A DNA stretch of 64,000 bases, from the NCBI GenBank assembly GCA_024509875.1, contig JAMPIV010015274.1:315001-379000 (forward strand), in the 5' to 3' direction. Within the stretch, counting starts at the first letter, position 1. The number at the start of each line of letters is the position of its first letter. The notes below the pieces were generated by a model that ran no database searches, had not been told where the DNA came from, and saw nothing but the letters and a program-made list of their open reading frames with translations. The stretch comes from Oreohelix idahoensis. Lineage: Eukaryota > Mollusca > Gastropoda > Stylommatophora > Oreohelicidae. Below are positions 14,601 through 26,600 of this stretch, in pieces. The translations under genes were made by a program, and so were the position numbers.

Positions 14601-17600
14601 ACTGGACTTCTGTTTGTTTAAAGACAAATAGTCTTACATAGCTATCTTGGGCATAATGTATAAGTTCTGCATACAGGATCGGTGAGCTGTCCTCACAGAA
14701 GGTACTTCTTTAACAAATTCTGCCACCGAAAGCATAGTAATGAAAAAGGTCGGTGTTACCTTGCAACGAATCCTCGGAACATAATAACAACACTGTCGTC
14801 CTTCCTAACGCACAGAGAATCAATGGGGAAAACTGCCAACGCAGTCACTTCGAAGATTTACCTCCCCGACACTACAATGGACATACACGTCCTCAGAAGC
14901 CAGGACTTCACAACTCAACAAGACAGAAGTCTAATTTCGCGCTCTCCACTGCGCATCGCATATAGCCCAGAACTGTATTACCTTTGACCCAAAAGGTCAA
15001 ACACAATGAACGAACAAACAAGGGAGATAACCCCTAACCAACCTGACACAGCAAAGTCAAGACATAGTTACTAAACTTTGACCAGGGTGAAAAAACCTAC
15101 AACCAATAGAACGAATATATCAAACATTATTAAATACTATAATTATAGCAATATACAAATATCATGAATTACAATGCTATATTAGCAACATATCACTGAT
15201 GGATGGACAAAATCAAATTTGTTAAATTCTTTATACATCATCCAAATAGTAAAACATTTGTATTACAATATATTACTATATTAAGGACAGACCTAAGTCT
15301 GAAAGTGTATCAGGAAAACTAGGACACAAGATTTAATTGGAATCATGTGGGCATCTAGACAATATGTCCGCCATCACATTATCCAAACCACGGATAGCTC
15401 GCACCATGAAATGGAAAGGCTGAAGAGCAATAGCATAACGAGTAGATCTCGAGCTCTTCAAATCCTTACTTTGCATAGCCGTAAGAGCTTTTTGGTCGGT
15501 TTCCATAAAGAAATGCGCGCCCAGAAGGAACCTTTGTAGCTTAAGAATGGACCAAACCATAGCCAACAATTCACGGTCTAAAACCGAGTAATTCCTTTCT
15601 GCCGCATTCAGATTCCTAGAAATATACATTACAGGATGCAGAGTTCCTGAATACTCCTGCATTAGTGCCGCTCCAATCCCAGTGGAAGAGGCATCACTAC
15701 GAAGAACAAAAGTCTTATCAATCGTTGGTAGTCTTAGGATAGGATGAGATGAGAACAAATTCTTAACCTGATCCAATGAAGATTGGCATTCTTGGGACCA
15801 ACGCACCATATTAGGAGAACCTTTTTTCAGTAACGATGAAAGTGGTGCCATAATGGAGGACAGATTCTCAATGAATCTTCCATAGAATTGTATTAATCGC
15901 AAGAGACTACGTACTTGCTTTTTTGTCTTCGGAACCGAGATATTCAATATCTTTGAAATGTTTTGGTCCTCTGTCTTCAACAGACCATGACCAACCCGAT
16001 AGAGGGTTTTGCAGTCAAACTATGCTCACGTTAAGTAGATAGCAATTCCTTTAGACCCAAATAGTGTTCTTCCCAAGTATTGCTGAAAAGACAGATGTCG
16101 TCTAAATATGCGATGACATCTGCACGATCTGATAGAATTCGTCGCATCATGCGCACGAAAGTCGCTGGGGCGTTCATAAGCCCGATAGGCATAAAATTCC
16201 ACTGAAACAAACCCCTAGGTGTTGAAAAAGCAGTGAGAGGTTTGGCGTGTTCCGTCAAAGGGACTTGCCAATAACCTTTCGACAAGTCTAGTTTAGTAAA
16301 GAATCTAGCTTTAGAAAGTCTAATAAGTAGATCATCTAATAAAGGCATAGGTTCAGCATCGAACTTCGTAACTTGATTTAATTTGCGATAGTCAACGCAA
16401 AGACATATGTTATTGTCTTTCTTTCGAACAATAACTATCGACGAAGAATAAGCTGAAGTGGATGGTTCAATTATTCGCAGTTGAATCATTTCATCCAATT
16501 CTTTCTCGACTTGTGCTTGAAAATGAATAGGTATTGGGTATGGTCTTACTCTGATCGGATTACGATCAGTAAGTATGATGTCATGTTCTGTGACATCTGT
16601 TTGTCCAGGAATGTCAGTAAGGACATCCTGATATGATTGTAGCGTAGAGGATACTTGACGCTGTTCCTCAAGAGACAAATTCGAAGAAACGGTAACGTTT
16701 TTCCATGATTCCGTAGAATTAAGTGGAATCGCAGGAAGAGGTAAGTTAACGTCAGAAAAAATAGTTTCCTCATCCTGTATAACGGACAGGGATGAGATGT
16801 GACCATGTTGGACTGGAGAGTCGTCCGTCGCCTGGAAAATAGGCTGCAAATAGTCTGGACGTTCAATAAACTCTGTAATCATATTTATATGAAAGGTTTT
16901 ATGCTTTCCATCCACATCGACAATATAGTCGACATCTGAAATTTTCGAGACTATAGTGTATGGACCTTTCCATGAAATGAGAAGTCTGTTCTCTCTTGAG
17001 GGAAGTAAGACAAACGCTTTGTCTCCAGGACAAAGCAAAGAGAGCTGCAGGTAGGACCCTGTCCCAATCATCAGGATGATCCTCCGTTATCTTGCCAAGT
17101 AAGTTCTTTAGTGTCCTATTAAGACGTTCAACCAATCCATTGGACATTGGATGATAAATACTACTGAGAGACCTTTTAATGTCTAGCGTAGCCATTACCT
17201 GAGACATAGTGTCCGAAATTAATTGAGTGCCGTGGTCTGACAATATTTCTCTGGGGAATCCCAGACGAGAAAATATGAGCCAAAGAGCGTCAGCGATATC
17301 AACAGTTGATATGCTCTTCAGAGGAATAGCCTCTGGCCATCGCGTGCACATGTCAACGCAAGTGAGGATAAATTGGTGTCCTCTGGCTGACTTAATCTTA
17401 AACGGGCCAATAATGTCTATAGCCATTTTCTGAAACGGCCGAATCGGAATATCTGCAGCCTGAATAGGTGCAGCATGTCTTGGACCTCTAGACTTGACCT
17501 CTTGACAAATTTTACAAGACCGGCAATAAATTCGTATGTCTTTATTAACAAATGGCCAAAAGAAAGACGCAAGGACTCTAGTTTTAGTTCTGGAAAAACC

Positions 17601-20600
17601 CATGTGTCCGGCACACTGAGAATCGTGTGCATGCTGAAGAATTAAGGCTCTCATACACTTAGGCACAAGAATTTGCGAGTGCATAGACTTGTCCGAGTGT
17701 TGTACCATTCGTACCAATATACCATTCCTCATAGTGATATACGATTTGTGATTCGTATTCTGATTGGGATCCCCTTTCTTTGCGAGAAGGAAGAATTTCT
17801 TCAAAGAAGGATCCTCTTCTTGACGTTTAGCAAACGAGTCTTGGGAAATCACCAAGTGCTCATCTTGGCTATCAACTCCATTACTATCATCAACTGAAGT
17901 TGGGGGATTAAGAGCTTGGGCTCTTGTCACCACTGCATTGACCGTTTGAATGTTTTGTTCCTCCCAAATAGAAATTTGTTGCGGGGTGCATTCCTTAACC
18001 TTTAGCACGCTGCGGGCGACACATGTCGCCGAAGATAACCTATGCTCTGCACGCTGGAGCTGCCATGTGTCGCCTTACGGATATCACCGTTTCTAGCATG
18101 AGGACTTGTGTACACGTGATTTCAGCCCCGGATGTTAAGTTGTAATGTTATTTGCAAGAGAGTTAGCTTCCGTTTCCGATCTTAAAAAAGTGATGGGTGT
18201 ATCCTCATTTATTTTTTGTAAATTTTTTTAATCGAAATGAATCGGCATCGAACACGCAACCATTTTCGCTCTAATTTTATTGGATTTTGACGCCATGCGG
18301 TGGGGATAAGATTTTTGTCTTTATAAGCGCTGATATCGTTTCTCAGAATATGTTTGATGGCTGAGATGGAAACGAAAGTAGAATGGCATTGCTAGTATGT
18401 ATAATGTTAGGGGTTAGTACTAGGAATATCGGAAAAATTTAGAATTTCGGCCGAATGTCACAGCTGACGAGAGCGTTTGTTGCTTTGCTACTGATGATGG
18501 GTGTAACGAAAAGATCGTCATTTGATTTGTATTGGTCTGTTGGTCAAATGACTTTCATTGAGATGCAAGGGATATGGACTCTTCGTGTGTTGGTTATTTT
18601 TTTTAAATTTTAAAATTAAAAAAAAATTATTTTTTATTATTTTAATTTTTTTTCTTCGTTTTTTTTCATCTTTCCTTTCCTCTCTTCCTATCACATCTAA
18701 CATGTACACAAACAAATTTTATATCATCAGATTCACCATTCATTTATTTATATAAATTCCAAAAATGATAGCAATTGACCAAGAAACACAAAAACTATAG
18801 ACATTACAAGTCGCCCACTATAAAAACGGGAGGTTGTGAAAAAGAATGCAGCTGCAGGGCAAGTTTTCGGGAAAAGAATGCAGCGTGCTAAAGGTTAACC
18901 CCATGAATACGACCGATTATAAGATCCGCAATAGGATTAGGAAGAAGACACGCATGGACATCTCCTGTAAAGAAGGGAGTGTCAATCCTAATGACAGCAG
19001 TAGGATACCTTTCCATGGTACCACCAAATGTAACACATTTGATCGCTTTTCCAGTGGCACAGCAAGGATCTATCAGAGACTCCCTAACCCCGACGGTAGT
19101 ACATCCCGAATCGAAAAGCACTGAGACTATACTATCATTTATTAGACCTTTATGCAAGATGAGAGATCCTCTCCCATCATGCGCAACTGTAGCAGGTAGA
19201 GCAGGAAGAGGGTGACCACAAATTAGGGTAGATACAGTCGATGAGTCGAACAGTGTTAAGCATTGGGGGCATTCAGTTGCTCTCCCAAAATCGAAAGCAC
19301 AACCCGTGATAGCATTAGAGTTCCCCCTATCATTTCCTTGATTACAGGCTCCATTAAACTCTTGTTGTGCAGAGTTTGCCTGTTGGAAAGCTTTTCTTTT
19401 GTTATGTCTAGGTCTACCGCGATTATCATTTCCCCTGTAATTGTTATCATATTGTCTATTGTAATTATCATTCCGGTTTGAATCCCGGTTAGTATATTCA
19501 CCATCGTCATATTCTTGACGTCGAGAATGGTTATCCCGAGCAGAATAGCTTGGGTAGTTTTTATTGTGATAACCTTTGCGAAAGTGTCTATAATTATTAC
19601 CACCAAAATTACGAGAACTCCCATCTCGCCTCCAGTTCTTAGCAGAAGAACCATCATATGTTGGATTACTCTGCCTATGAGTGTAATTCTGATTACTTTT
19701 CTTATTCCAGTTTTGTTGAGCACCCTGAAATTTTTTATTGAAATTAGGGCCATATGGTGCTGCCGAAGCAACTGGCAACCCTTCTTTCACTTTAGAATTG
19801 CTAACTGTAGCATGGGGATGCGCGGTGGCGTACTGGCAACAGTATTCCTCCATGTCTTTTAAGTTTTTGAGTTTACGCTCATGAAGAAATGCAAGGAAAG
19901 AATCATTAACCGATGACAAAACCTTATCTCGAAGTAATAAGTCTTTTTAGGCCTTCATATGTTTTCTCAGTCTGAGACAACTCAACCCATCGTGTAAATG
20001 TACGACGTATTTTTGAAAAAAATTCAGAGAAATCTACTCCATTTTCTGGCAACATTGTCCTAAAACGAAGACGATAATCTTCTTTTTTTAGTTGATATTT
20101 TTTTAGCAATGCTGCTCTGACAACATCATAATTAGTCCTGTCATGCTCGTCTATTGTCATAGGAGTAGTCACTGTGTCACCTGTAAAAAATTCCATCAGT
20201 TGTTCAACATATTTTTCCTTTTTTACCTTATGCGCATCGCATAAAAATTGGAATCTATCTAGATAATCCGCTACGTCATCCTTTAAAGGATTGAAATGAG
20301 GTAATTTAATCCTACTAACAAACTCCTTTGTCGTACTCGAAGTTGTTTGCTGAGCACCCGTACTTGCCAATTTTAATTTCTCTAACTCCAAAGTTGTGAG
20401 TCTTTCCTCAAGTTCCATTTTCTGTTTTCTTTCCTCATGTTCCATTTTTGCTTTTCTCTCTTCAGCCTCAGCTTGAAGTTGGAGTTTTTTCTCCTCAGCA
20501 GCAGCTTGAAGTTTTCTCTCCTCCATTTCCATCTGGAATTTTCTTTCATCAGCTTGAGCTTTTCTCTCCTCAGCAGCAGCTTTTCTCTCCTCAGCAGCAG

Positions 20601-23600
20601 CTTGAGCTTTTCTGTCCTCAGCAGCAGCTTGAGCTTTTCTCTCCTCAGCAGCAGCTTCTCTTTGATACCTTTTCTCTTCAAGTTCTAATCTTCTATTCTC
20701 AGCATCTAGCTTCTTTTGTTCAGCTTCTGCTTTCTTTAGTTCCGCTTCTGCTTTCAATTTAATTTCCTCTTTTTGTTTCTTTTCTTCTGACTTTAATGCA
20801 ATGGCGAATTGAGCAGATGAATATTCTTCCAATTCTTTACCAGACTTACCTATGGTTAACCCTTGCTGGATGAAGAAATCCAATGAAGACATTCTGTCTA
20901 ATGAGATCAGTAATCTGAAAAATTAAATAAATTACCTTATCCCACTTCAGTGGGAGACAAGTCTGAAATGCTAGACTTGTATACTCACTTCACTTTATTT
21001 CACTCTCTTAGTCTTAGACAAAGACCTTGTATGGTTATCTTGTTTATAATGTAACACAAAAAAATCACTTAAGTACCTGTGGAAAATAATACCTTTATAT
21101 CCCACTCACTGTGGGTACAAGTCTTCTTTTTTTTTTTTTAAAGAACTTTCATATGTATTCCAGCTTGTCTTAATCTTTGGACAACAAGTCTTTTAACAAA
21201 GAACTTGTATAAATATCTTATATAATAATATTTTATTAACAACCTCTATATGAAGAGTGTACCTTATTAATAATAATAATAATACATGACCAAGTATATG
21301 TATGTAGACTGTGTATGACAATAATGTAGTACAATCATAAATACAAAGACAAAGATACAGAACAATAACCAAAAACGTTCGCGGAAGTCAAATAAACAAT
21401 ACAGCAAAAAGTAAAGAAAATGTTACACAAATGTGTAATGATGACCGCGAAAAGTAAACAAGACAAATGGCAACACTGTTATATACAAAAAGGTGTAAAG
21501 AAATAAACGGAAGGAAGGAGAGAAGAACAGATACAAACAAAACAAATCAAAAATCAAAGAATGGAAAAATAACGAAAACAACACTAACTCATGTTGTCAC
21601 AGCTAAACGTAAATAGCAACAATTGTCGCTAGCAAATTCCAATTAAGGAAATTTGCAGTCCCTAACGACACGCTCTCAATAGATAACCTCTATTACGTGG
21701 TATTTATCTAAAGGAGCCACCTTACCCAACCAGCCCGCTGAAAAACACAAGACAAATACACAACAACAGTAGAAGTAACATAAATATATATAGCAATCAA
21801 TTCAATGTGTTGCAGAACAAGTTCAGTCACAGCTGAAACTAAAGTAAATTTCTTGCTCCTTGCAAACACAGAAACAAAATGTCAAGCGCGCACTGAATGT
21901 CAGATCCACTGTAGCATGAAGTGGTCTTCACGAACATAAAGTTACTATGACCTTCTCGTATCTTGAGTCTTGCACATCGAATGTTTACAATTTCACATAC
22001 TGTTTACAAACAGGAACTTGACCTCAAAACATGTAACTTGAACGCTCGTACGTTGAAAAGTCTGTTGACTGAAGCGTGCAAACGACCAGCGGTACTGTTC
22101 ACAATAGGGACTCGTCTTGCAGTTGTGGTCCACGTAGCAAATGCCTTGATGCTCTCTTCAGTACTTGTCATGTTGTGGTTCATGTAGCATTCTAACATAA
22201 ATGCTAAGACTGTTTATCTGGGTCAACAGTTGATGACCTATTTCTGTCCTGTGTAGCCAAAACTTGAAAGTGTAGAGTAATGTGTGTTACAGCTGTCCAC
22301 CTTGCTTATTCCGACGTAAATGTAAATTTCTGGGCCACACTGGAGACATCAACAATGTAGCAGAAGAGCCCACGGAACTGGTCCACCAGAAATGTAATGT
22401 GCACTTGTCCTTCTCATGAAAATAGCCCCATCAGCTGGCCTACCAGAAATGTAACTGTCTTTTTCTCTTGTTGAGGTGATCACTGGCACAAGACAGCATA
22501 CATGTTGTTAGGTGTGTAGTGCTGGCGTATGATGAACTGAGTGTGGGTGCGAATGAAGGCGCGAATGTGTTTAGGCTCGTATATGTTGTGTCATGCAACC
22601 CATACACTCACATGCAGTAGTCAAAGATGCTTGGACACTGCAGGCACATTTCAAAACATTTATTGACGGTAACACACACAGTAGCATCAACAGGAACAGT
22701 CAGTGTAAACAAGGTCATGCTGACCGGAAATCGTTAGGTATACATCAGGCATTCAAAAAGGCTGGTAAACATTCCAATATTCGTTCATGGTCAATAGTAA
22801 TGTTATTCAATGACAGTTCCCAATGCCGCTTTGGTATCTCTGACTAAACGCGTCAGATACCTTAATCACTTTGACATACAGGTACAACTTGGCATTCCCC
22901 GCCAATTGCACATTATCAGGCTGTAATATATTAGCCTTAACACAGGCCTCGTTATGACGTCATCTGTGTACTTCTTCTAAGCAGGTTAACATCAACCCTG
23001 CAGTAATGCTTATGTAGATATAAATATATACCGCCAATCTGCGGTTCCCACAATATAACTTCGTCACTGGACTTCTGTTCGTTTAAAGACAAATAGTCTT
23101 ACATAGCTATCTTGAGCATAATGTATAAGTTCTGCATACAGGATCGGTGAGCTGTCCTCACAGAAGGTACTTCTTTAACAAATTCTGCCACCGAAAGCAT
23201 AGTAATGAAAAAGGTCGGTGTTACCTTGCAACGAATCCTCAGAACATAATAACAACACTCGTCCTTCCTAACGCACAGAGAATCAATGGGGAAAACTGCC
23301 AACGCAGTCACTTCGAAGATTTACCTCCCCGACACTACAATGGACATACACGTCCTCAGAAGCCAGGACTTCACAACTCAACAAGACAGAAGTCTAATTT
23401 CGCGCTCTCCACTGCGCATCGCATATAGCCCAGAACTGTATTACCTTTGACCCAAAAGGTCAAACACAATGAACGAACAAACAAGGGAGATAACCCCTAA
23501 CCAACCTGACACAGCAAAGTCAAGACATAGTTACTAAATTTTGACCAGGGTGAAAAAACCTACAACCAATAGATCGATGTTTGAAACTCCATCAAAAATG

Positions 23601-26600
23601 ACAGCAACAAGCATCCTGGCCACCAAAAAAATGATGCATATTACCAGCTCAGCAGAAGTGAACAAGTGGCAATCTTCAGACTCTGCATGGGCCACAGCAG
23701 ATTGGGATACCATCTGTTCAAAAAGATAAAGATAGAAACCACAGATGAGTGTTTCTGTGGCACTGATAAAATAACTGTTGAACATTTGCTTCAAAGATAC
23801 CCAACATATGAGAAACAGAGAAAGCACATATGGCCGTCACTAGTACCATTCCTGGAAAAACTGAAGGTACAAATAGCCTCAAGCTTACCACTGCTTTCTT
23901 TGAAAATATTAAAGTAGACATCTTAGAGTGTATGATGAAGAAGATATCACTGCTGAGACTGCCTGTTTAAACCATGGTGATCTATGTTCAAAATCCTGAC
24001 ACTACTCACACACAAATCCTAAATAGTGTTGCCACAATAAAATAATATAGAAGGCACATCTAACAAAGGGGGGGGGGGGGGGGGGGGGGGGGAGGGGGGG
24101 GGGGGGAAAGGGATCGTTTACTTCTCATACATACTTTCTGTATCGCTTACACAGTCAACATCCTTGTTTGAGAATGTTGTGTAAATGTAATGTTGGACTT
24201 TCTGAACATAGGTGGCCATGGGGGAAACCCAGGCAAAGAATAGAACGCCTTCACTATACAGGTACATCTATAAGAAGCAGTTAAGGAGGATTGTACATAA
24301 AACAAAGGAAAATATATAAGGTTAATAACAGTGACAATATTGGTAATAATAACACAAGTAATACTTCAGAAAAGACATTCAACCAAATAGGAATTAAGCA
24401 ACAAAACTAACAAATCATTAATTAAAAAAAACAGAAAAATTAGCAAACTTATTAACTACTCATAGGACAAGAAAAGACAACGAGGTTTAAAAAAAAATAA
24501 TAAAAAACACCAGCTCAAAAAGAACAAATACTAATACAAATTAAAACCAAGTGCAAAGGACAATAGTTATCTATATACAATACAAAACTGAAAATAAAAT
24601 GACAAATACTAATATAAATTAAAACCAGCAACTGCAAAAGACAATAGTTATTTAAATTTAATACAAAATTAGTAAATAAAATGACACTAAATACCCCAAT
24701 TATAACCTATTTTCAGGTTGAACAGGGTATACCAAGATGGAACGAGAAGAGGCAATAATGGTCAGCTGTTAAGTGCCCGCTCTCCACCCATCACCTTTTC
24801 AAAACAACAACAACAACAATTGTGATTGAAGCCAAACACCTCATCAAGTAAAATACACTTCTACATAAGCCACCACTGAAAGAGCACTTATAGTGCTTTG
24901 GTTCAGGCTTCCTCGAAAGGGACTAATTCTGTAGGATAGAGTAAAAAGGATTTCACTAACCTAGCCTGTTTTTACTATTTCCAACACAGCTTTATACTTG
25001 CAAAATTACATGATAAAAGTATCAGTAGCATATTTTGATAGTGTCATGAGTTAAATGTTTCAGAAAATGGTGCAGCCATGTGGTTATCTTGGCACTGGTC
25101 GAACACACAAAGTCCAGATATTATCAAGACCCAAAATCCAACACAACAGTAATTAATTGGGATAATTTGTTTTGAATACTGTTTCAAAATGTACCATATA
25201 ATTAAGGGATTATAATAAAGATGCAACAGCAACATCATAGAAGGCAGCTATGGAGGATTGGGCATAGAAGTGGCTACTCCATCCTGTAGAAACTTTCAGC
25301 AAAAAAAAGAATGTCAATAAATATGAATACACCATCCAAAGCAAGTAACTCAGCCATCCAGGATTGAAGTAGGTCCTCTAAGGTTTATGACGTAGCCCAG
25401 AGAAAGCCATAAAGAAACTGGCTGCTGACTTACCCATTCTCTTGTATGAAAATCTCCAGGTTTGACACTTGGAGTATTCATAGACTAAAACAACAAGGAA
25501 GAACTGCATAGATGGCAACAGAAAGACGAGCGGACTTGGAATGCATTTGTTGAAAGCCTGTGCTCCATGGAGAACTGAAGAGTAATGAATGAACAGCAGC
25601 ATAAACAGGAGCAAGTTATCAGTCACTATTGTAGCATTTCTAGAAACATTCTCAAACAGGTCTTGAAGAAATACCCTTACAGGCTCTGAACTACCGCATG
25701 AAGCTTTGCAGCAGTATATAGAGAGAGCTGGTGTAATGAACAATGATAGCAAAATAAGGATACAAAAGGCAAGCTGGGCTTTCATAATACTGAATAATAT
25801 ACGGAAATCAGAAGAAATTAAGTCCAGCAAAAAAATAACAATTTTAAACTCAGATGTCTAGACATCTTTTTTTATGATGAAACATGGAGAACAAAATTGT
25901 CAACCAAGAAGTGACAGCATACATCTTAATTGTAATTTTTTTTGTTTTTAGTGTCCTTTAAAGCAAATCTTCACTCATAACTCTTTATTTATTTATTTTG
26001 TGGTCAGCTTTATTTGCAGTGCTGTCATTTTTCAGTTCATCAAAAGCACTAATAAAACTTTGAACTGGTGCTCTTGTCTCAGTTTTTCATCCTTGAATGT
26101 TATTAAATTATGTGTTTTGTAAAGTCCATTTTGTGATTACAAATCTGTTTCAGAAATTCCTGGACCCTATGCAAGCAGAATTGGAGAATAGTGTTGCAAA
26201 AACAAATGCCATCTTGGACAAGATAAGCAGGTATGGTTTACTTTATATTTATCATAATCAGAATAAGTAAATCTCATTGAATCATTTTGTGCTGTCAGTC
26301 TGTCTTTTTGTGTTAAGGTAATGCTGTGTAGCTATATATCTTTATAAAGCACATCTTAAAGAGTATAAGAAGAGAAAAGTTCATAATGGTGCAGTGGAAA
26401 ATAGAAATCGGCTCAAAATGTAGCTTTATTACAAGTAGGGCTGTACCAAATATTCTATTCGTATTCGATTCGGTGCCAACTAATGCCTTCAATGAACTAT
26501 TCGTATTCAGCCAAATAGTACGCTGCCGTCAAATCCGAATAGTGAATTTAGGTCAACCCGTGGCGTGATAATTTTAGACCCAGAAAGTATGCTGACTTTC

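Larger units (their letters stand above)
13985..23573 (-). mobile_element. Gmr1-type Ty3/gypsy retrotransposon (INT before RT)
   Basis: A complete LTR element lies on the - strand: 5' LTR 22450-23573, leader, gag-PR (18895-20892), INT (16899-17996), INT C-terminus plus RT (16031-17071), RNase H (15333-15980), 3' LTR 13985-15110. The order PR-INT-RT-RH is that of Ty1/copia, but the domain sequences are gypsy-like. Within Ty3/gypsy this order is known from the Gmr1 group. A MITE interrupts PR/INT, and there are frameshifts in gag, between INT core and C-terminus, and between RT and RH. No clear target duplication or primer binding site was found at the ends. Confidence 0.88.

Noticed and set aside
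14128..14987. ORFs in the LTRs (repeated at 22593-23428)
   Set aside because: They occur in both LTR copies, have no domain, and differ by frame-changing indels; LTR sequence only.
20437..20762. + strand Phe/Ser/Leu-rich ORFs
   Set aside because: Antisense of the gag coiled-coil repeat.
25378..25830. 150-codon - strand ORF with a signal-peptide-like start (MKAQLAFCILILLSLF) and Cys-rich text
   Set aside because: The + strand of the same segment reads as LINE-E tail and LINE RT fragment, so the ORF is the antisense shadow of LINE debris.
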